From: Oenanthe sinensis
Lineage: Eukaryota; Streptophyta; Magnoliopsida; Apiales; Apiaceae
Assembly (NCBI GenBank): GCA_028671895.1
Contig: CM053802.1
Location: 18,049,631 to 18,113,630 of the forward strand
Direction: 5' to 3'
DNA: 64,000 bases
Position numbers and translations under genes: made by a program. Each line of letters opens with the position of its first letter. Position 1 is the first letter of the stretch. Below the pieces are notes generated by a model, which was not told where the DNA came from, ran no database searches, and worked only from the letters and a program-made list of their open reading frames with translations. Of the stretch, positions 49,941 to 61,782 are shown one piece after another.

Positions 49941-50900
49941 TAAAAGATTCGAAAGAATACGTAAGAAGATGTGACAGGTGCCAAAGGCATGCACCGGTTG
50001 TCAGACAACCACCTGAGATGTTGACGTCCATCAATTCCCCTATCCCCTTTGCAATGTGGGGAATGGACATCCTTGGACCCTTTCCAATAGCTAGCGGACA
50101 GAGAAAGTTCCTGATTGTTGCGATCGATTATTTCACTAAATGGATCGAGGCTAAACCACTAACCAAGATAACCACAAAGCAAGTAGTTCAATTCTTCTGG
50201 GGAAAACATCATATGTAGGTATGGAATACCACGAATCCTGGAGACAGACAATGGCACACAATTCAACAATGAAGAATTCAAAGGATATTGCATTGATAAT
50301 AACATCAATCTACGCTTCACTTCTGTTGCACACCCCCAAGCAAATGGGCAGGTTGAGGTAGCTAATCGAATCATCCTTGATGGCCTCAAGAAAATGATCG
50401 AGCGTTCTGCTAATACTTGGGTGGATGAGCTTTTGCCAATACTCTGGGCATACAGAACCACCCATAAAGTTACTACTGGCGCAACTCCATTCTTCCTGGC
50501 TTACGGAGCCGAAGTAGTGGTCCCATTTGAAATATCACATGTATCCCCAAGAATCAAGGCCTTTGAGCCTGAGGAAAATGAAGAAGGAATGAAACTTGCA
50601 TTAGACTTGATAGATGAAGTCAGGGACAAAGCTCATGCAAAAATCGTTGAATATCAAAAGAAGTCATCTTTCTACTACAACTTAAGAGTTAAAGAAATAT
50701 TTTTTAGACAAGGGGAATTAGTCCTCAGGAAAGCTGAAGCTTCCGGGGTAGGCCCCAAAGGCAAATTAGCCCCCAACTGGGAAGGGTCGTACAAGATAAA
50801 ACAAGTAAAGGGAGGAGGATCATACATCCTTGAAACCCTAGAAGATGTTGAGGTACCAAGGACTTGGCATGCTTCAAACCTAAAAATTTATTATGTTTAA
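49895..50900 (+). pseudogene. gypsy integrase, frame-broken
   Basis: HHCC zinc finger (C-terminal pair CDRCQRH), then the catalytic core: first Asp in WGMDILGPF, second in LETDNGTQF and Glu in NGQVEVANR, so D,D,E are all present. The C-terminal part (50394-50900, ERSANTWVDELLPILWAYR to TWHASNLKIYYV) is open. A frame change at a GGGGAAAA tract (50199-50206) leads to a stop at 50216-50218. Confidence 0.9.
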
Positions 50901-51334
50901 AGAATTCAAATGTGAGTTCTTATATTTAGTAGGAACTAAATAGAAATAAGGTTCGATGAAACCACTAGGATGTAAGAGCCTTTCGCTCCAGACAGGATTT
51001 CCATTATGTAAGGGATGTGCCCACCTTAGCCTCGAAGGCATTATTAATAAAAATTTCAGCCTTATGGCATCTTCAAAAACCTGTGTGCTTAGCCTAGTTT
51101 GGCAATCTTCATTAGTTCTTTTATGACAAAGGAATAGGAAGCCTGTTCGGCACTTTGATTAAAATGCCATTTTTCTATGCTCAATACGGTGTATTTTATA
51201 AATATGCTAAGGCACGAAAGAGGAAAAGACAAACAACAAAGGGCCTTTTATAAATAAAGGGTCTTGGGTTACATAAATTAAAAACAGGAAGGAAATGCAG
51301 AGAATACAAGAAATACTAGCAAAAACAAAAGAAG

Positions 51335-53207
51335 CTAAGGGAGATCCTCGGTATCATCCTCCTCGTCAGTCTTCCACTCCTCTTCTGCCTCCTTTCGGGC
51401 ATTATCTTCAGCCTCAGGGGTAGAATCGAAGACCCGATCATACTCGTCCAAGGCCTCGCCGCCCGACAAGTCTCCCGAACCAGTCCCTTGAGCAGAAGAA
51501 GTCAAGGCCAGTGGCTGGCCCATGGGGCAAGGGAAGTCGGCAGGGTCAAAAAGTCCAGGATGCTTTTCCAGCACGGCTCCAAGGCACTTCTCCCAAGCCT
51601 GAGCACAAGTCGCCGGAAAAACCATGTCATCATGCTTATCCATGAAAGCATAGAATTCTTCCGACTCCATATACTTGGCAATTTGGGCCTCTTTGTCCGC
51701 CTTCAACTCCTGGACTTCAGCGTGGGCCGCTAGCAGCTCTTGCTCTTTTTCGAGCAATTTCTTCTCCAAGTTTGCTGCCTTGGCCTCCGCTTTGACCTTG
51801 CCTGCCCTCTGGGCCTTCTCAGAAAAGCGCCAAGTCTTAGCCTGATAGGCCATGGTCTGAAAGTAGGTGTTGACCTGTTGAAAAAGCAACGCATTCACAT
51901 CATAAACTACAAAGACATGAAAATCATCTAGGTACGAAGAAAAATAGAAGTAATTAGGCTTTACCATAGCCACGGCCTGGGAACCAAGAGACTCTGCCTC
52001 CTCGATATCCGTCTTCAGAACAATTTTGGCCTTGTCAGCCGGGGGAATTGAGTTTTGGGACCAATCAACAGAGTTTAAGACACTCCTCACCACGGTGTTC
52101 TGTTTCCGGATACCCCAGCTGGGCCTCCAAGCCGCCGTGGCTGGATTCTCGTCCTCCTCGCGAGGCCTTTTTCCCTTGCCCTTGTTTTGGGCTCCCTCAC
52201 AGTGTCGGAGAAATGCAGGGACGTGGGGCTCTTTGATTGGGCCTTCCTTGGCCTCACGGGCCTTGCGCATCTTGTGGGTTTCTTGGTCACCCACGCCCAA
52301 ATGAAAGTTAATATTTTCAGTAGCTGCAAAACAAATAAGGAAATAAAAATTGGGCTCAGAAAAATAAAAAAAGAACGACAAGTCAAGAAAAGAAATGTAC
52401 CACTATCAGAAACGCGAGAAAGGCCCACGGCCTTCAAAGAAAATTCCTCAAGGAGCTTTCTATAATGAGTTTGGCCCTTATCTTGGCCCAAGTCTGCAAC
52501 TACGAGCTTCTCATCGGGGATCAACTGGATTAGGCCCGGGTTGCCATCTTTTACCTTGCAAAAGGAGGTCCTAAAAAGGGTCCCCCAGTCTCCTCCTTCC
52601 CATTCCAAATAAAGGAAGTCCCTTCTCCAATCAGGGTTAGTGTCGGGTAAAGATTTGTTATAAAAAAATTGGGCTTACCCCTTGCCTGTGGTTAATGTAT
52701 ACCCATCCCAACATCAAGTTTGGACTATTCTTAAATTGAAAAATAGTCCTAAAAACGGCTACGAAAAGAGGGAAATTCTTCCTAAGGCATAAAACAATAA
52801 AGCAAAGGAGGGTCCGCCATGAGTTTGGGCTCAACTGACACGGGCTGATTCTAAAAGCCTAACAATAAATTCGTGAAAGGGAAACCTAAGCCCCCCTATA
52901 AGGGTGTCTCTAAAAATGCATAACCATTGGGCCGCCAATGGCAAGCCCGATCCCCAGGCTCAGCTAAGACAAACTTCTGACTATGAGGTAATTTATATAA
53001 TTTGGTGAACCTATCACAATGAACCTGGTTCGAAAAAATGCTTTAATATTTAAAGGCATCTAATTCCGCTAAAGTTGGAAATTCATCACCCATAGTTTGC
53101 AACAAATCTGAAAGTGATGAAAAGATAGGGTTCATAACGACCGTGTTACCTCTTTTAGCCGCCCTAGCAAGAAGCCTCCGTTGAGCAGCGTCCTGGGAGT
53201 CGGCCAT
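51335..53207 (-). pseudogene. antisense spliced gene inside the gypsy element
   Basis: Runs opposite to gag-pol between integrase and the 3' tandem repeats. ATG at 53207 opens 54 codons (MADSQDAAQRRLLARAAKRG). 53042-52610 keeps recognisable coding in shifting frames (CHWRPNGYAF, GLRFPFHEFIVRLL, GWVYINHRQG), much like the plant putative gypsy-type transposon domain PF04195. Three further exons join in phase: up to 52401, 52323-51965 and 51874-51335. The last encodes a coiled coil (NLEKKLLEKEQELLAAHAEVQELK) and an acidic tail (EEEWKTDEEDDTEDLP). Introns at 52400-52324 and 51964-51875 have GT-AG ends. The 5' exon is broken by several one-base shifts. Antisense additional genes are known in Tat elements; their function is not. 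Confidence 0.78.
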
Positions 53208-53363
53208 TGATATTCAACGGATGAATGCTTGAAAGAACAAAGAAGATGAAGATTGATCGGAAGAATCGCCGGAAATCGCCTTTGCCAAAAGAACTCTAGA
53301 GAGAAATTTTTAGAGAAGTTTACTAAGAAAGTGAGAAGTGAAAGTGAAGTTCTTACTTCACTG

Positions 53364-53373
53364 ATTTATAGCC
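53364..53373 (-). promoter_or_regulatory. TATA box of the antisense gene
   Basis: On the minus strand GGCTATAAATCAG, about 155 bases upstream of the ATG at 53207, followed by a CT-rich leader. Indicates that the antisense gene has its own promoter inside the element. Confidence 0.6.
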
Positions 53374-53605
53374 GAAGAAAATGGTAAATCAACCGGTTGA
53401 AGTCCCTATAGCCGGTAACAAAGCCCATAAACTAATTGAGTCTGGCAGGCCTTTGGCCTAAAAGTCGAGGAGGACTAAAACATATAAAATTAATAATAAT
53501 AATAATAAAATAGGCCAAGGCCCATTAAATCGCCAAATTCTTGGGGCCAATTAAGGCATGATTCGATCAGGAACCCCTGTCGACCAGGATTCCAACTAAG
53601 GCATG

Positions 53606-53763
53606 ATTCGACCAGGATACGAATTGGTCGAATAAACGACTAGGAGTCTCATTCGACCAGGATACAAATTGGTCGAATAAACGACTAGGAGTCTCATTCG
53701 ACCAGGATACAAATTGGTCGAATAAACGACCAGGAGTCTCATTCGACCAGGATACAAATTGGC
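53606..53763. repeat. 45 bp tandem repeat, 3.5 copies
   Basis: Unit begins ATTCGACCAGGATAC and contains GGTCGAATAAACGAC. Copies start at 53606, 53651, 53696 and 53741 with one or two differences. Confidence 0.93.
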
Positions 53764-53795
53764 CACCAAAATCGACTAGAAATCTCATTCGATCA

Positions 53796-54062
53796 AAATC
53801 ACATTACGTCCTAAGACCGACCATAATCCTGGTCGAAAATCGACCAAGAACCTTGTTCGACCAGAATTCCGTGACGTCCTAAGACCGACCAGGATCCTGG
53901 TCGAAAATCGACCAGAAACCCTGTTCGACCAGGATTCCGTGATATACTAAAACCGACCAGAATCCTGGTCGAAAATCGACCAGGAACCCTGTTCGACCAG
54001 GATTCTAGGACAGCCTAAAACCGACCAGGATTCTGGTCGAATTCGACTAGGATTCCTGGTCG
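53796..54062. repeat. ~68 bp tandem repeat, ~4 copies
   Basis: Unit runs from TTCGACCAGGATTCC through CTAAGACCGACC to GGTCGAAAATCGACC. It shares the CGACCAGGAT core with the 45 bp repeat, so both likely arose from the same motif. Rich in the palindromic pair CGACCAGGAT / ATCCTGGTCG. Confidence 0.9.
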
Positions 54063-54113
54063 AAAATAATATTAAAAAATGCCAGAAAATCTTTAAAAAT
54101 GATTTATAAGGCA

Positions 54114-54390
54114 AATAAATTATGGAAAATTCTCTGAAAATAGAGAAAAATTCTTAAAAATTAAGGAAAAATACATGTGGGTACCAATAAATTATGGAAA
54201 ATTCTCTGAAAATAGAGAAAAATTCCTAGAAATTAAGGAAAAATACCTGTGGGTACCAATAAATTATGGAAAATTCTCTGAAAATAGAGAAAAATTCCTA
54301 GAAATTAAAGAAAAATACATGTGGGTATCAATAAATTATGAAAAAATCTCTGAAAATAGAGAAAGATTCCTAGGAATTAATGAAAGATTC
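54114..54390. repeat. 72 bp tandem repeat, ~4 copies
   Basis: Unit begins AATAAATTATGGAAAATTC and ends TACCTGTGGGTACC; copies start at 54114, 54186, 54258 and 54330. The unit is a multiple of three, which gives a spurious repetitive open frame on the plus strand. Confidence 0.93.
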
Positions 54391-54460
54391 TTCACGAGAA
54401 CTTGAATAGCAGAGTCATGAATCTTAACTTCTATAAAGTATTGCACACTTTACAGAAGTT

Positions 54461-54469
54461 AGGGGCAAA
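54461..54469 (+). other. polypurine tract
   Basis: AGGGGCAAA directly before the TG of the 3' LTR; plus-strand priming site. Confidence 0.8.
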
Positions 54470-54980
54470 TGATATGGGCTAAAAGTAAACCCTAAAGACA
54501 CAATTAATGCCACATTAATTAAACCTAGCCTGGTCCAAAAGGGAGCCTCAATTAATGAGGCTTGAAACCCTAATTAGTAAATGAATTCGTAATTTGGCTA
54601 AATATACAGCTAATTAATTATGTCCAAATACATGGAAACTACTCCAAGGAGTAGCCCCCAAGAAACCTCAATCAACAAGGAAACATGTTCCTACTTGGAA
54701 ACTACTTCTATCATAAGAAGAATCCAGAATTCTTCTAGGAGGTGGCCTGCCCACCAAGGTTCCTAAACCTACTCTAATTCTTAGACTCTCTACGTCTATA
54801 TAAAGGGCCTAACCCCTCATTCTTAGAACTACGTTTTGACTTGATTCTCTAAACACAATTGAGATACGTAGGCATCTTGTGAGGGCAGAACCAAGCTACG
54901 AAACACAAGTTCAGTCATTAAAGCTCGTTAAGCTCCAACATACATCGCATTAACTACACCTTAGTATTTATTCCATAATA
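54470..54980 (+). repeat. 3' LTR of the gypsy element (511 bp)
   Basis: Matches the 5' LTR except for about 16 substitutions and no indels. The terminal CA has become TA (CATAATA). TATA box at about 54797. Confidence 0.96.
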
Positions 54981-54985
54981 GTGCG

Positions 54986-57900
54986 TAAAATAAAATTGTT
55001 TAGTTATGACCTCATCCTATGTGATCTTTCCAAGCTAATGGAAAATCAAGGTCAATCTATAGTGGTTTAAAATACTATACTATTACATGTCTTCTTCTTA
55101 CTTTATTGCTCCATCATCCCTTTTTGGATTGCATCATTGCTTGCAAGTCTTCGTTGAAAATTACATAGAATAATAAAAATAAAACTATTCTAATGATATT
55201 ACAAGAAGAACCGGAGTTACATTCGATATAATCAAATTATAATAAATAGATGACATGTAAGTCGTATTTAGAAACCAAAACCATAAATTAAAAAACCATT
55301 AACTAATGGGTCTAAAGGCCATAACCATACACCATGCTATCACATAACACATATAATATATCTCAAATTATATAAACATATCATATAATCATATATAACA
55401 AATTTTGAAATTTTAAAAAATCAAATAAATTTTAGTAAATAATAAATAGTCGTTTTGGGGCCTGTAACGACATTGAATGGCTTAAAGATGCCAAACTGAC
55501 GTTGTGAGTACTTCTCAGTGACATGATTTTAGTCAGAAAACACATATCGTTTGCGAAAATTAGATACTGGACACAGATTTCAGAAAATCTACGGCAATCG
55601 TTTCAGAATTCGTATCGAATACAATTCTCATAATAAGAACAAACATATATCATATACATACAGAAATACACAAAATCATGATTATGCATCACATGAATAT
55701 CATATATTCATAATATATACATACATATATATATTGTATCAATACAAAACCATGGTATATCACAGACATGCTTACATATCGAAAAATGTTAAGCACATAA
55801 CCGAATTAAAACGTTTTGCAAGTAGCTATGATGCCATTGAAGGGTTTCGAGGTACAAACGCAGCAAAAAAAACACTTTTAAAAAAAAAAAAGTTCCCCGT
55901 AATTAGTGACAAAATCAAAAATTGAAACAATCCAACTAAAAAGTGTTTATCGTTAATATTTGAAGGTGAGTCGGAATTTAAATAAATCTTTTCTGAATTT
56001 TAACTATATGTTAATGTTCGAAAAAAAGTCCTTTAATTTCTGAGGTGATAAATTAGAGATTCTAGTTTATCCTACCCCGCACTTGATTTAACATTTTAAC
56101 CACCGCAAAGCTCTTCTGGCAAGAATAGACAGTTTGATTGTAAATTAGGTATGGAAATGATGCAGAGCACTTATATATAGACCCTGTAGAGTACGAATCG
56201 GTCAGATTTGGTTTTTTCGATATATTAATTATTTAATTCGAACTGGAGATAATTTATTCAATGTACAAATTTGATTTCACTTTTGAACATGAAATTAGGC
56301 CACTAATGGAACAACATAACAACGGTGGTCAATAATAAATCAGGAGAATTCGAAGCCTGTCACTCTCGTTTACCAATAATAAACATGGTATAAGAAAGAA
56401 TGCAACAAGTGAATATACTAATGAACTACTGATTCGGTTAGGCTTTATTTAGTGTGTGTTTAGTATATATTAGTATTTTTTTCAGAAAACAGGTCAGTAG
56501 GAAAACGACACACACTCCTAATTGATATGTAACAAATTTGATAATTTTTTTGTAAATTACAAATATAATTGTTATTAAATTTTTGAGATGGTAAAAAACA
56601 TACTTTACCTCCACGTTATAAAAATTTAACACTGTCATTTTTTCTAATTTCATATTTTATTTTATGACTTGTCTACAAAATATTTATATTGTTTTTTAAT
56701 GTTTTTTTTTTAAAATAGGTATATGAATAATACTTTTAGTTAAGAATGACAACGATATTCTCTTGAAAATTAATAAAGAAGCAAAAACGAGGGATATTTT
56801 ATCGTTAATATTTTTGAAAGCGGCTCTCAAAATTAATCAGAATTTCAAGTGATTGTATTATGCATCACAAATGTAATATAATAAAATCGCAACTAGTGCT
56901 ACTTTCTAGCTCCAAATTTGCAAACAATCAGTTCGAACCGAAAGAATTAATCAAACAGTAACCTTTTTGAATCTGCAATTAGTATTTTTCACTGTTCAAA
57001 TAGTAATCCTTTGTTAAAAAATTTAAGTCAAATATGTCAAAAATAATTTAAACAGATTCGAGCCCCCCATATATTTTTCAAGTTCTTTGCAACTACCGGT
57101 TTGTTTGACGTAGAGCTAGACTGCTAGTGCATCAATATATTAATTAGAAAGTCGCGTGCATTATTTGTGACCGTTGAACAACTTCTTAAACTAATTTATT
57201 AAGGAAAGATCTCACCTGTAGAGCCATAAACCACAGGCATATGTGCATCATTCATATATAAATATAATATATTTTTTTGAATGGATATATAAATATAATT
57301 TTGAATAAAATGATCTTCTGTCTAAATTCAAACACATGCAAACAGAGTCAATTGGCTTTGAGTCCTTACATAGTACCCAAAAAATAGCCTTCGCAAACAA
57401 TCAAAAGTTATAACCCTACAGGTTGCATCAAAGGGTCGTACATATATTGTAATCAAGTAAATCTCAGCTAATCCAGAAACAAAAGATTTACTGAAATGAA
57501 TAAAACTTACTCGAATATATAATTTAATATATGGAAATCTCTATCATCAATGGAGTCGATATCCTTTTGGTACCGAGATGCTAATTATTTCGATATTCGA
57601 TAACTAAAATAAAGTAGTGCTAGATATCTCAAAAATATTTTTAAAATTTTTATCGGCATGGTATAAAACATGTTTTGATTTATGAACGCGTATATATACC
57701 TGCGGAATCTCATATCATAAGAATTATTCATTACACAGGTGACATGTTGAAAAATAATTTTTTAACATTTTTGAGATTTCTAACATTTTTTATTAAAATA
57801 TACAAATATACGAGTATTTAAATTTATGAAATCGACTAAACAATGTGTGGGCGACACAAGAAAATTCAACCAGAAATATAATAGCATTAGTATAAATAAT

Positions 57901-58457
57901 AAGAACTGAGATACAAGTAACAGATGACAAAATATGTTTGAGAAAAAGCAGATCATCACATGCACCGTGCACTAAAAAACACATATTTTTTGGCAATATA
58001 TCTAGGACCTGGCCAATTTATCGAAACTAATCATCTTGTCCGGTCTATATCTTCTCTCTTTTTTCATTTTCTCCTAAGGTTTTTTGTGCAACTATTTTTT
58101 TCCTCCTCCTACTACTCTGTCGTATAAGATATTAAGATTCTTGGGCTCTGTTAAATCTACGTCATCTTTGTTTTTCGAGATTTCTATCCTTGTCATGCCT
58201 TTTTAACTTCAATAATGTACTGATTATTATCCTGACACTCAGCATTTTATTTTTGTTTGTGATTTCGTATATATCTTCTCCTTTTCTTTTTATTTTGTGT
58301 GAATGGTCTGCAATTTTTATTATTTATATAGAACCTAGATAAATAAAGAAGCCACAAGTATATTCTCTTATGGGGTGGGGGTGTCATTTCTTTTAGATAA
58401 GTACTTGTAAGTTGCAAATTTATTTGTATTCGAATTTTCTGAACATTTTGTATTCGA
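54986..58457. other. AT-rich intergenic; first part probable remnant of copia C LTR
   Basis: The first few hundred bases continue the sequence interrupted by the gypsy insertion and fit an old LTR on the minus strand. From about 55450 the DNA is AT-rich with no recognisable gene. Frames at 55551-55925, 56438-56653 and 57793-57996 have low-complexity composition and are rejected. 58020-58457 is pyrimidine-rich and probably the leader/promoter of the MTP gene. Confidence 0.45.
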
Positions 58458-60536
58458 ATGGATGTGAAAACACCATTGTTGTTGAATGAAGATCCTCTGC
58501 GCAATGAAAAGCATAATGGTATATTTGTTAATAGTTTGAGGTGTGATTTCTTTTCGAATTTACCGCAGAAAGTAAGGTATGGTGTTGATCCTGAAGCCCC
58601 CTTTGAAATCGACATTTCCAAGACCAAAGGATTAATTGAAGGTAAACTAGATTTATGAAATGATTGTATGTGTTGTGTGTGTTCTTGTGTTTGTGTTTAT
58701 ATTGAAAGATTAGTATCATGTTTCAGGGGAGAAAGAATACTATGAGAAACAAGTAGCAACCTTGAGGTCATTTGAGGAAGTTGATTATTTAGTTTCTCCT
58801 CATGCTAATGATGAGTTGGACAGCCAAGAAGAAACGCAACATGAAAGAGCAATCAATATTTCTAATTGGGCTAATATTTTTCTGCTGGTACTCAAGGTAA
58901 ATTTATTTCGATATTAATCTCTCCGAATGAAGTACATGCATCCATATATGATACAGATGTGCATTCTTTATGATAAGTTTAATCAAATCTCAAGAACATA
59001 AACAAAATATATCCAATGTACGTGCTCTTAGAGCCGTATTGAGAAGGGTAAGATATTGTTTCAGGAACTCATTGAGCAGCCTATCCACTGTACCAGACAT
59101 TACCTCTGCTTTCGGCAACTCTAATCTTAGGAGTAAAGAAGTTGTTTCCGTAAAAAACTAAAGAATGTGATATGCATATCTTTTTTAAAAAAAAAAAAAC
59201 TAATTGTGTGAACCAAAAATGGATGTACTAGTGACCATGTTGTGTATGAATGGGAGTGCAGATTATAGCCACAGTAAAAAGTGGATCCTTGGCAATTGCA
59301 GCATCAACACTTGACTCTCTTCTTGATCTAATGGCTGGGGGAATTCTATGGTACACACACAAAACTATGAAAGATATTAATATCTACAAATATCCGATTG
59401 GAAAATTGAGAGTTCAACCAGTTGGCATCATTATCTTTGCTGCTATTATGGCAACTCTTGGTATGTAATCCTCCCACAAATCAATCTTGATAATATGCTA
59501 TAGTTTCAAGCATTCCCCTTCTTATTCTTATTATGTACGTGTGTGTGGGGAAACGAAAGACTTGATTTTAGTTTTTTGGAATTTTTTATTAGGGTTTCAA
59601 GTACTGATCCAAGCAGTAGAAGAACTGATTAGAGACGAACCTTCAGAGAGCATGAGCAATGAAATGTTGATATGGTTGTATACAATCATGCTTACGGCGA
59701 CTGGTGTAAAACTTGTGCTCTGGATCTACTGCAGAAGTTCAGGAAACACGATTGTTAGAGCCTATGCAAAGGTAAAATTTTGTATTACTATGTCTTGTTA
59801 AGAGGGTTTAAATTTTGAGACATCTCCTAAACTTGAGTTCTGATATTGTTTTTCTTTTAGAAACAACTTTTGATATTATATTAACGTCAATATATCTCTT
59901 GGTTCCTCTAAGGATTTTCTGGTTTTATTTAGAAGTTCAAAAAATTCATCTGCAGGACCATTATTTTGATGTGGTGACAAATGTGGTCGGCCTGGTGGCT
60001 GCTGTTCTTGGTGATAAATTTTACTGGTGGATAGACCCTGTTGGTGCTATAATTCTAGCAGTATACACCATATCAAATTGGGGTGGAACTGTACTTGAAA
60101 ATGCAGGTAAATGAGAATATCTTCATCTCTAACACAATAATGCAAGACTGCTGTTTGGTTCTCCAATTGAGATAAGTTATCATTTTGGCAATTGACTATA
60201 TATATTTGTGTTTGATTTGTAGTTTCCTTGGTTGGACAATCAGCTCCACCTGAAGTTCTGCAGAAGCTTACATATCTAGTGTTAAGGCATGATCCACAAA
60301 TCAAACGTGTAGACACTGTTCGTGCATACACTTTTGGTGCTCTTTATTTCGTAGAGGTGGATATAGAACTACCAGAAGATTTGGCATTGAAAGATGCACA
60401 TGCGATTGGAGAGTCATTGCAGATTAAAATTGAAGAATTACCTGAAGTTGAGCGTGCATTTGTTCATCTTGATTATGAGTGTGACCACAAACCAGAGCAC
60501 TCTGTTTTAGTTAGGCTTCCCAATTCTCAACCTTGA
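58458..60536 (+). CDS. MTP10: metal tolerance protein, Mn-type cation diffusion facilitator (MTP9/10-like)
   Basis: Proton/divalent-cation antiporter that moves Mn2+ out of the cytosol into an endomembrane compartment. Six exons: 58458-58641, 58727-58896, 59262-59460, 59593-59771, 59956-60106 and 60223-60536, in phase, 398 residues. The Mn-CDF signature DxxxD occurs twice, D136SLLD140 and D245HYFD249, in the positions of the metal-binding helices. Other conserved stretches are YYEKQVATLRSFEEVD, ISNWANIFLL, YPIGKLRVQPVGIIIFA, LGDKFYWWIDPVGAI and the cytosolic domain (RHDPQIKRVDTVRAYTFG, FVEVDIELPEDLAL, HLDYECDHKPEHS). Intact. The exact member (MTP9, 10 or 11) is uncertain. Confidence 0.92.
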
Positions 60537-61782
60537 ATGCTGTTACTGCTTTTAGCTTCGGTATTTAATGAAACATGACCGAGTACTTGGTCGGATTACA
60601 AAATGTTTTGTTGCATCATGTCTTTAATACTCTGTCTTGCCATATTTACTGATATTCTAAACTTAGTGAGCTCAAGTTATGGATGTAACTATAGGGAACT
60701 GCATATTCGTTACTTTTATATACGTACAAGGTGTTGATGATAATGATTTTGCTCCAGGTTTTTGCTCATTTGGCTTCGATTGTGATCGGTGAGATTGGTC
60801 TAATATTAATGGTTGGGTTACTCGAAATCAGGTGTTTTTGTTTGTTGATACTGTGTGCTTTTTCACTATTTATTTTCCAAATGTGTGGTCGATTATATCA
60901 CTGATAAGACATCGTAGATTGATGGAAAGGTTACAAAAAATTTGGCAAAGAAGATTTCGAAACCTAATGCAAAGCCAAGTATCAGTTTGCCATAGTTGAC
61001 TTCGTTTTTACTATTTTTTCCTGATGATTTTAACTCTTCCAGAGATTCAGGTAATGCAATTAGGACTGATCCCAAGCTCTTGAATTTGTGAATTCGGTGG
61101 ACTAGGTCCAAATTAATTCAAAAATTTATTACGATTATTAAATTAATCAGCTCATCATTTCTATATTTGAGATTTTTGTTTGCTAAATCTTTATATATTC
61201 CGGAAATATTGTAATATCATGTGTTGATTATGTATTGGTGAAAAATGGTTATAAATATCATTATTATTGGATTTAGAAATGTTTGATAAAAACTGTTTTT
61301 CACAAATGTCTTCGTTGATCATTATTAATTTACTATAATAATGTTTATTTTAACAATTTTTATATTATTTTTAAGGGTCCATATTTTTTCGGTCCCGTTC
61401 ACATGTACCCAGGAATATTGCAGTTGAAACTAACTAAAAGGAAAAACAACACAAACTGTACAATATTTGTTATCCCCGCAGACATTCGGAAAACACTCAT
61501 ATTAAAATATGAGGGTATTGACCTTATCACAATTTAAAGAAAAATAGTTTAAGATATTACAATTGAAAAAAATGTCATTTATCACTCAAAAACACAACTT
61601 TAAGTTGGATTTCTTAAAAACGTAATATTATGTTGCATTTTGAATTTTTTATTTTTTAGGAAAAATAAAAAATAATTAAAAACGCAATATTAAGAGATAT
61701 GTAGGTGGGGTCAATCACATGCGTGTGACATTAACAAGGAGTCTGCACTACAACAACATATTTATGGTTTCAAAAAAAAAAA
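60537..61782. other. MTP 3' region and intergenic sequence
   Basis: 60537-60900 is probably 3' untranslated sequence. The rest is AT-rich with no gene. A stretch CTACAACAACATATTTATG lies at 61748-61766, just before the TIR element. Confidence 0.5.

Larger units (their letters stand above)
44742..54980 (+). mobile_element. nearly complete Ty3/gypsy Tat-type retrotransposon, 10.24 kb
   Basis: Two 511 bp LTRs bound the element, with a perfect 5 bp target duplication GTGCG (44737-44741 and 54981-54985). Order: LTR, primer-binding site, gag-protease, reverse transcriptase-RNase H, second RNase H, integrase, antisense gene, tandem repeats, polypurine tract, LTR. A second RNase H after the normal one, an antisense gene and 3' tandem repeats are features of the Tat lineage. 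The LTRs differ at about 16 of 511 positions by eye, a moderately recent insertion. The coding frame is interrupted at 47593-47597, 49194-49196, 49883-49887 and 50199-50206. Confidence 0.95.

Noticed and set aside
54175..54405. Repetitive plus-strand frame of 76 codons
   Set aside because: 72 bp tandem repeat read in frame; unit length is a multiple of three.
58970..59161. Plus-strand frame of 63 codons inside the MTP gene
   Set aside because: Lies in the intron between exons 2 and 3, and the flanking exons join in phase without it.
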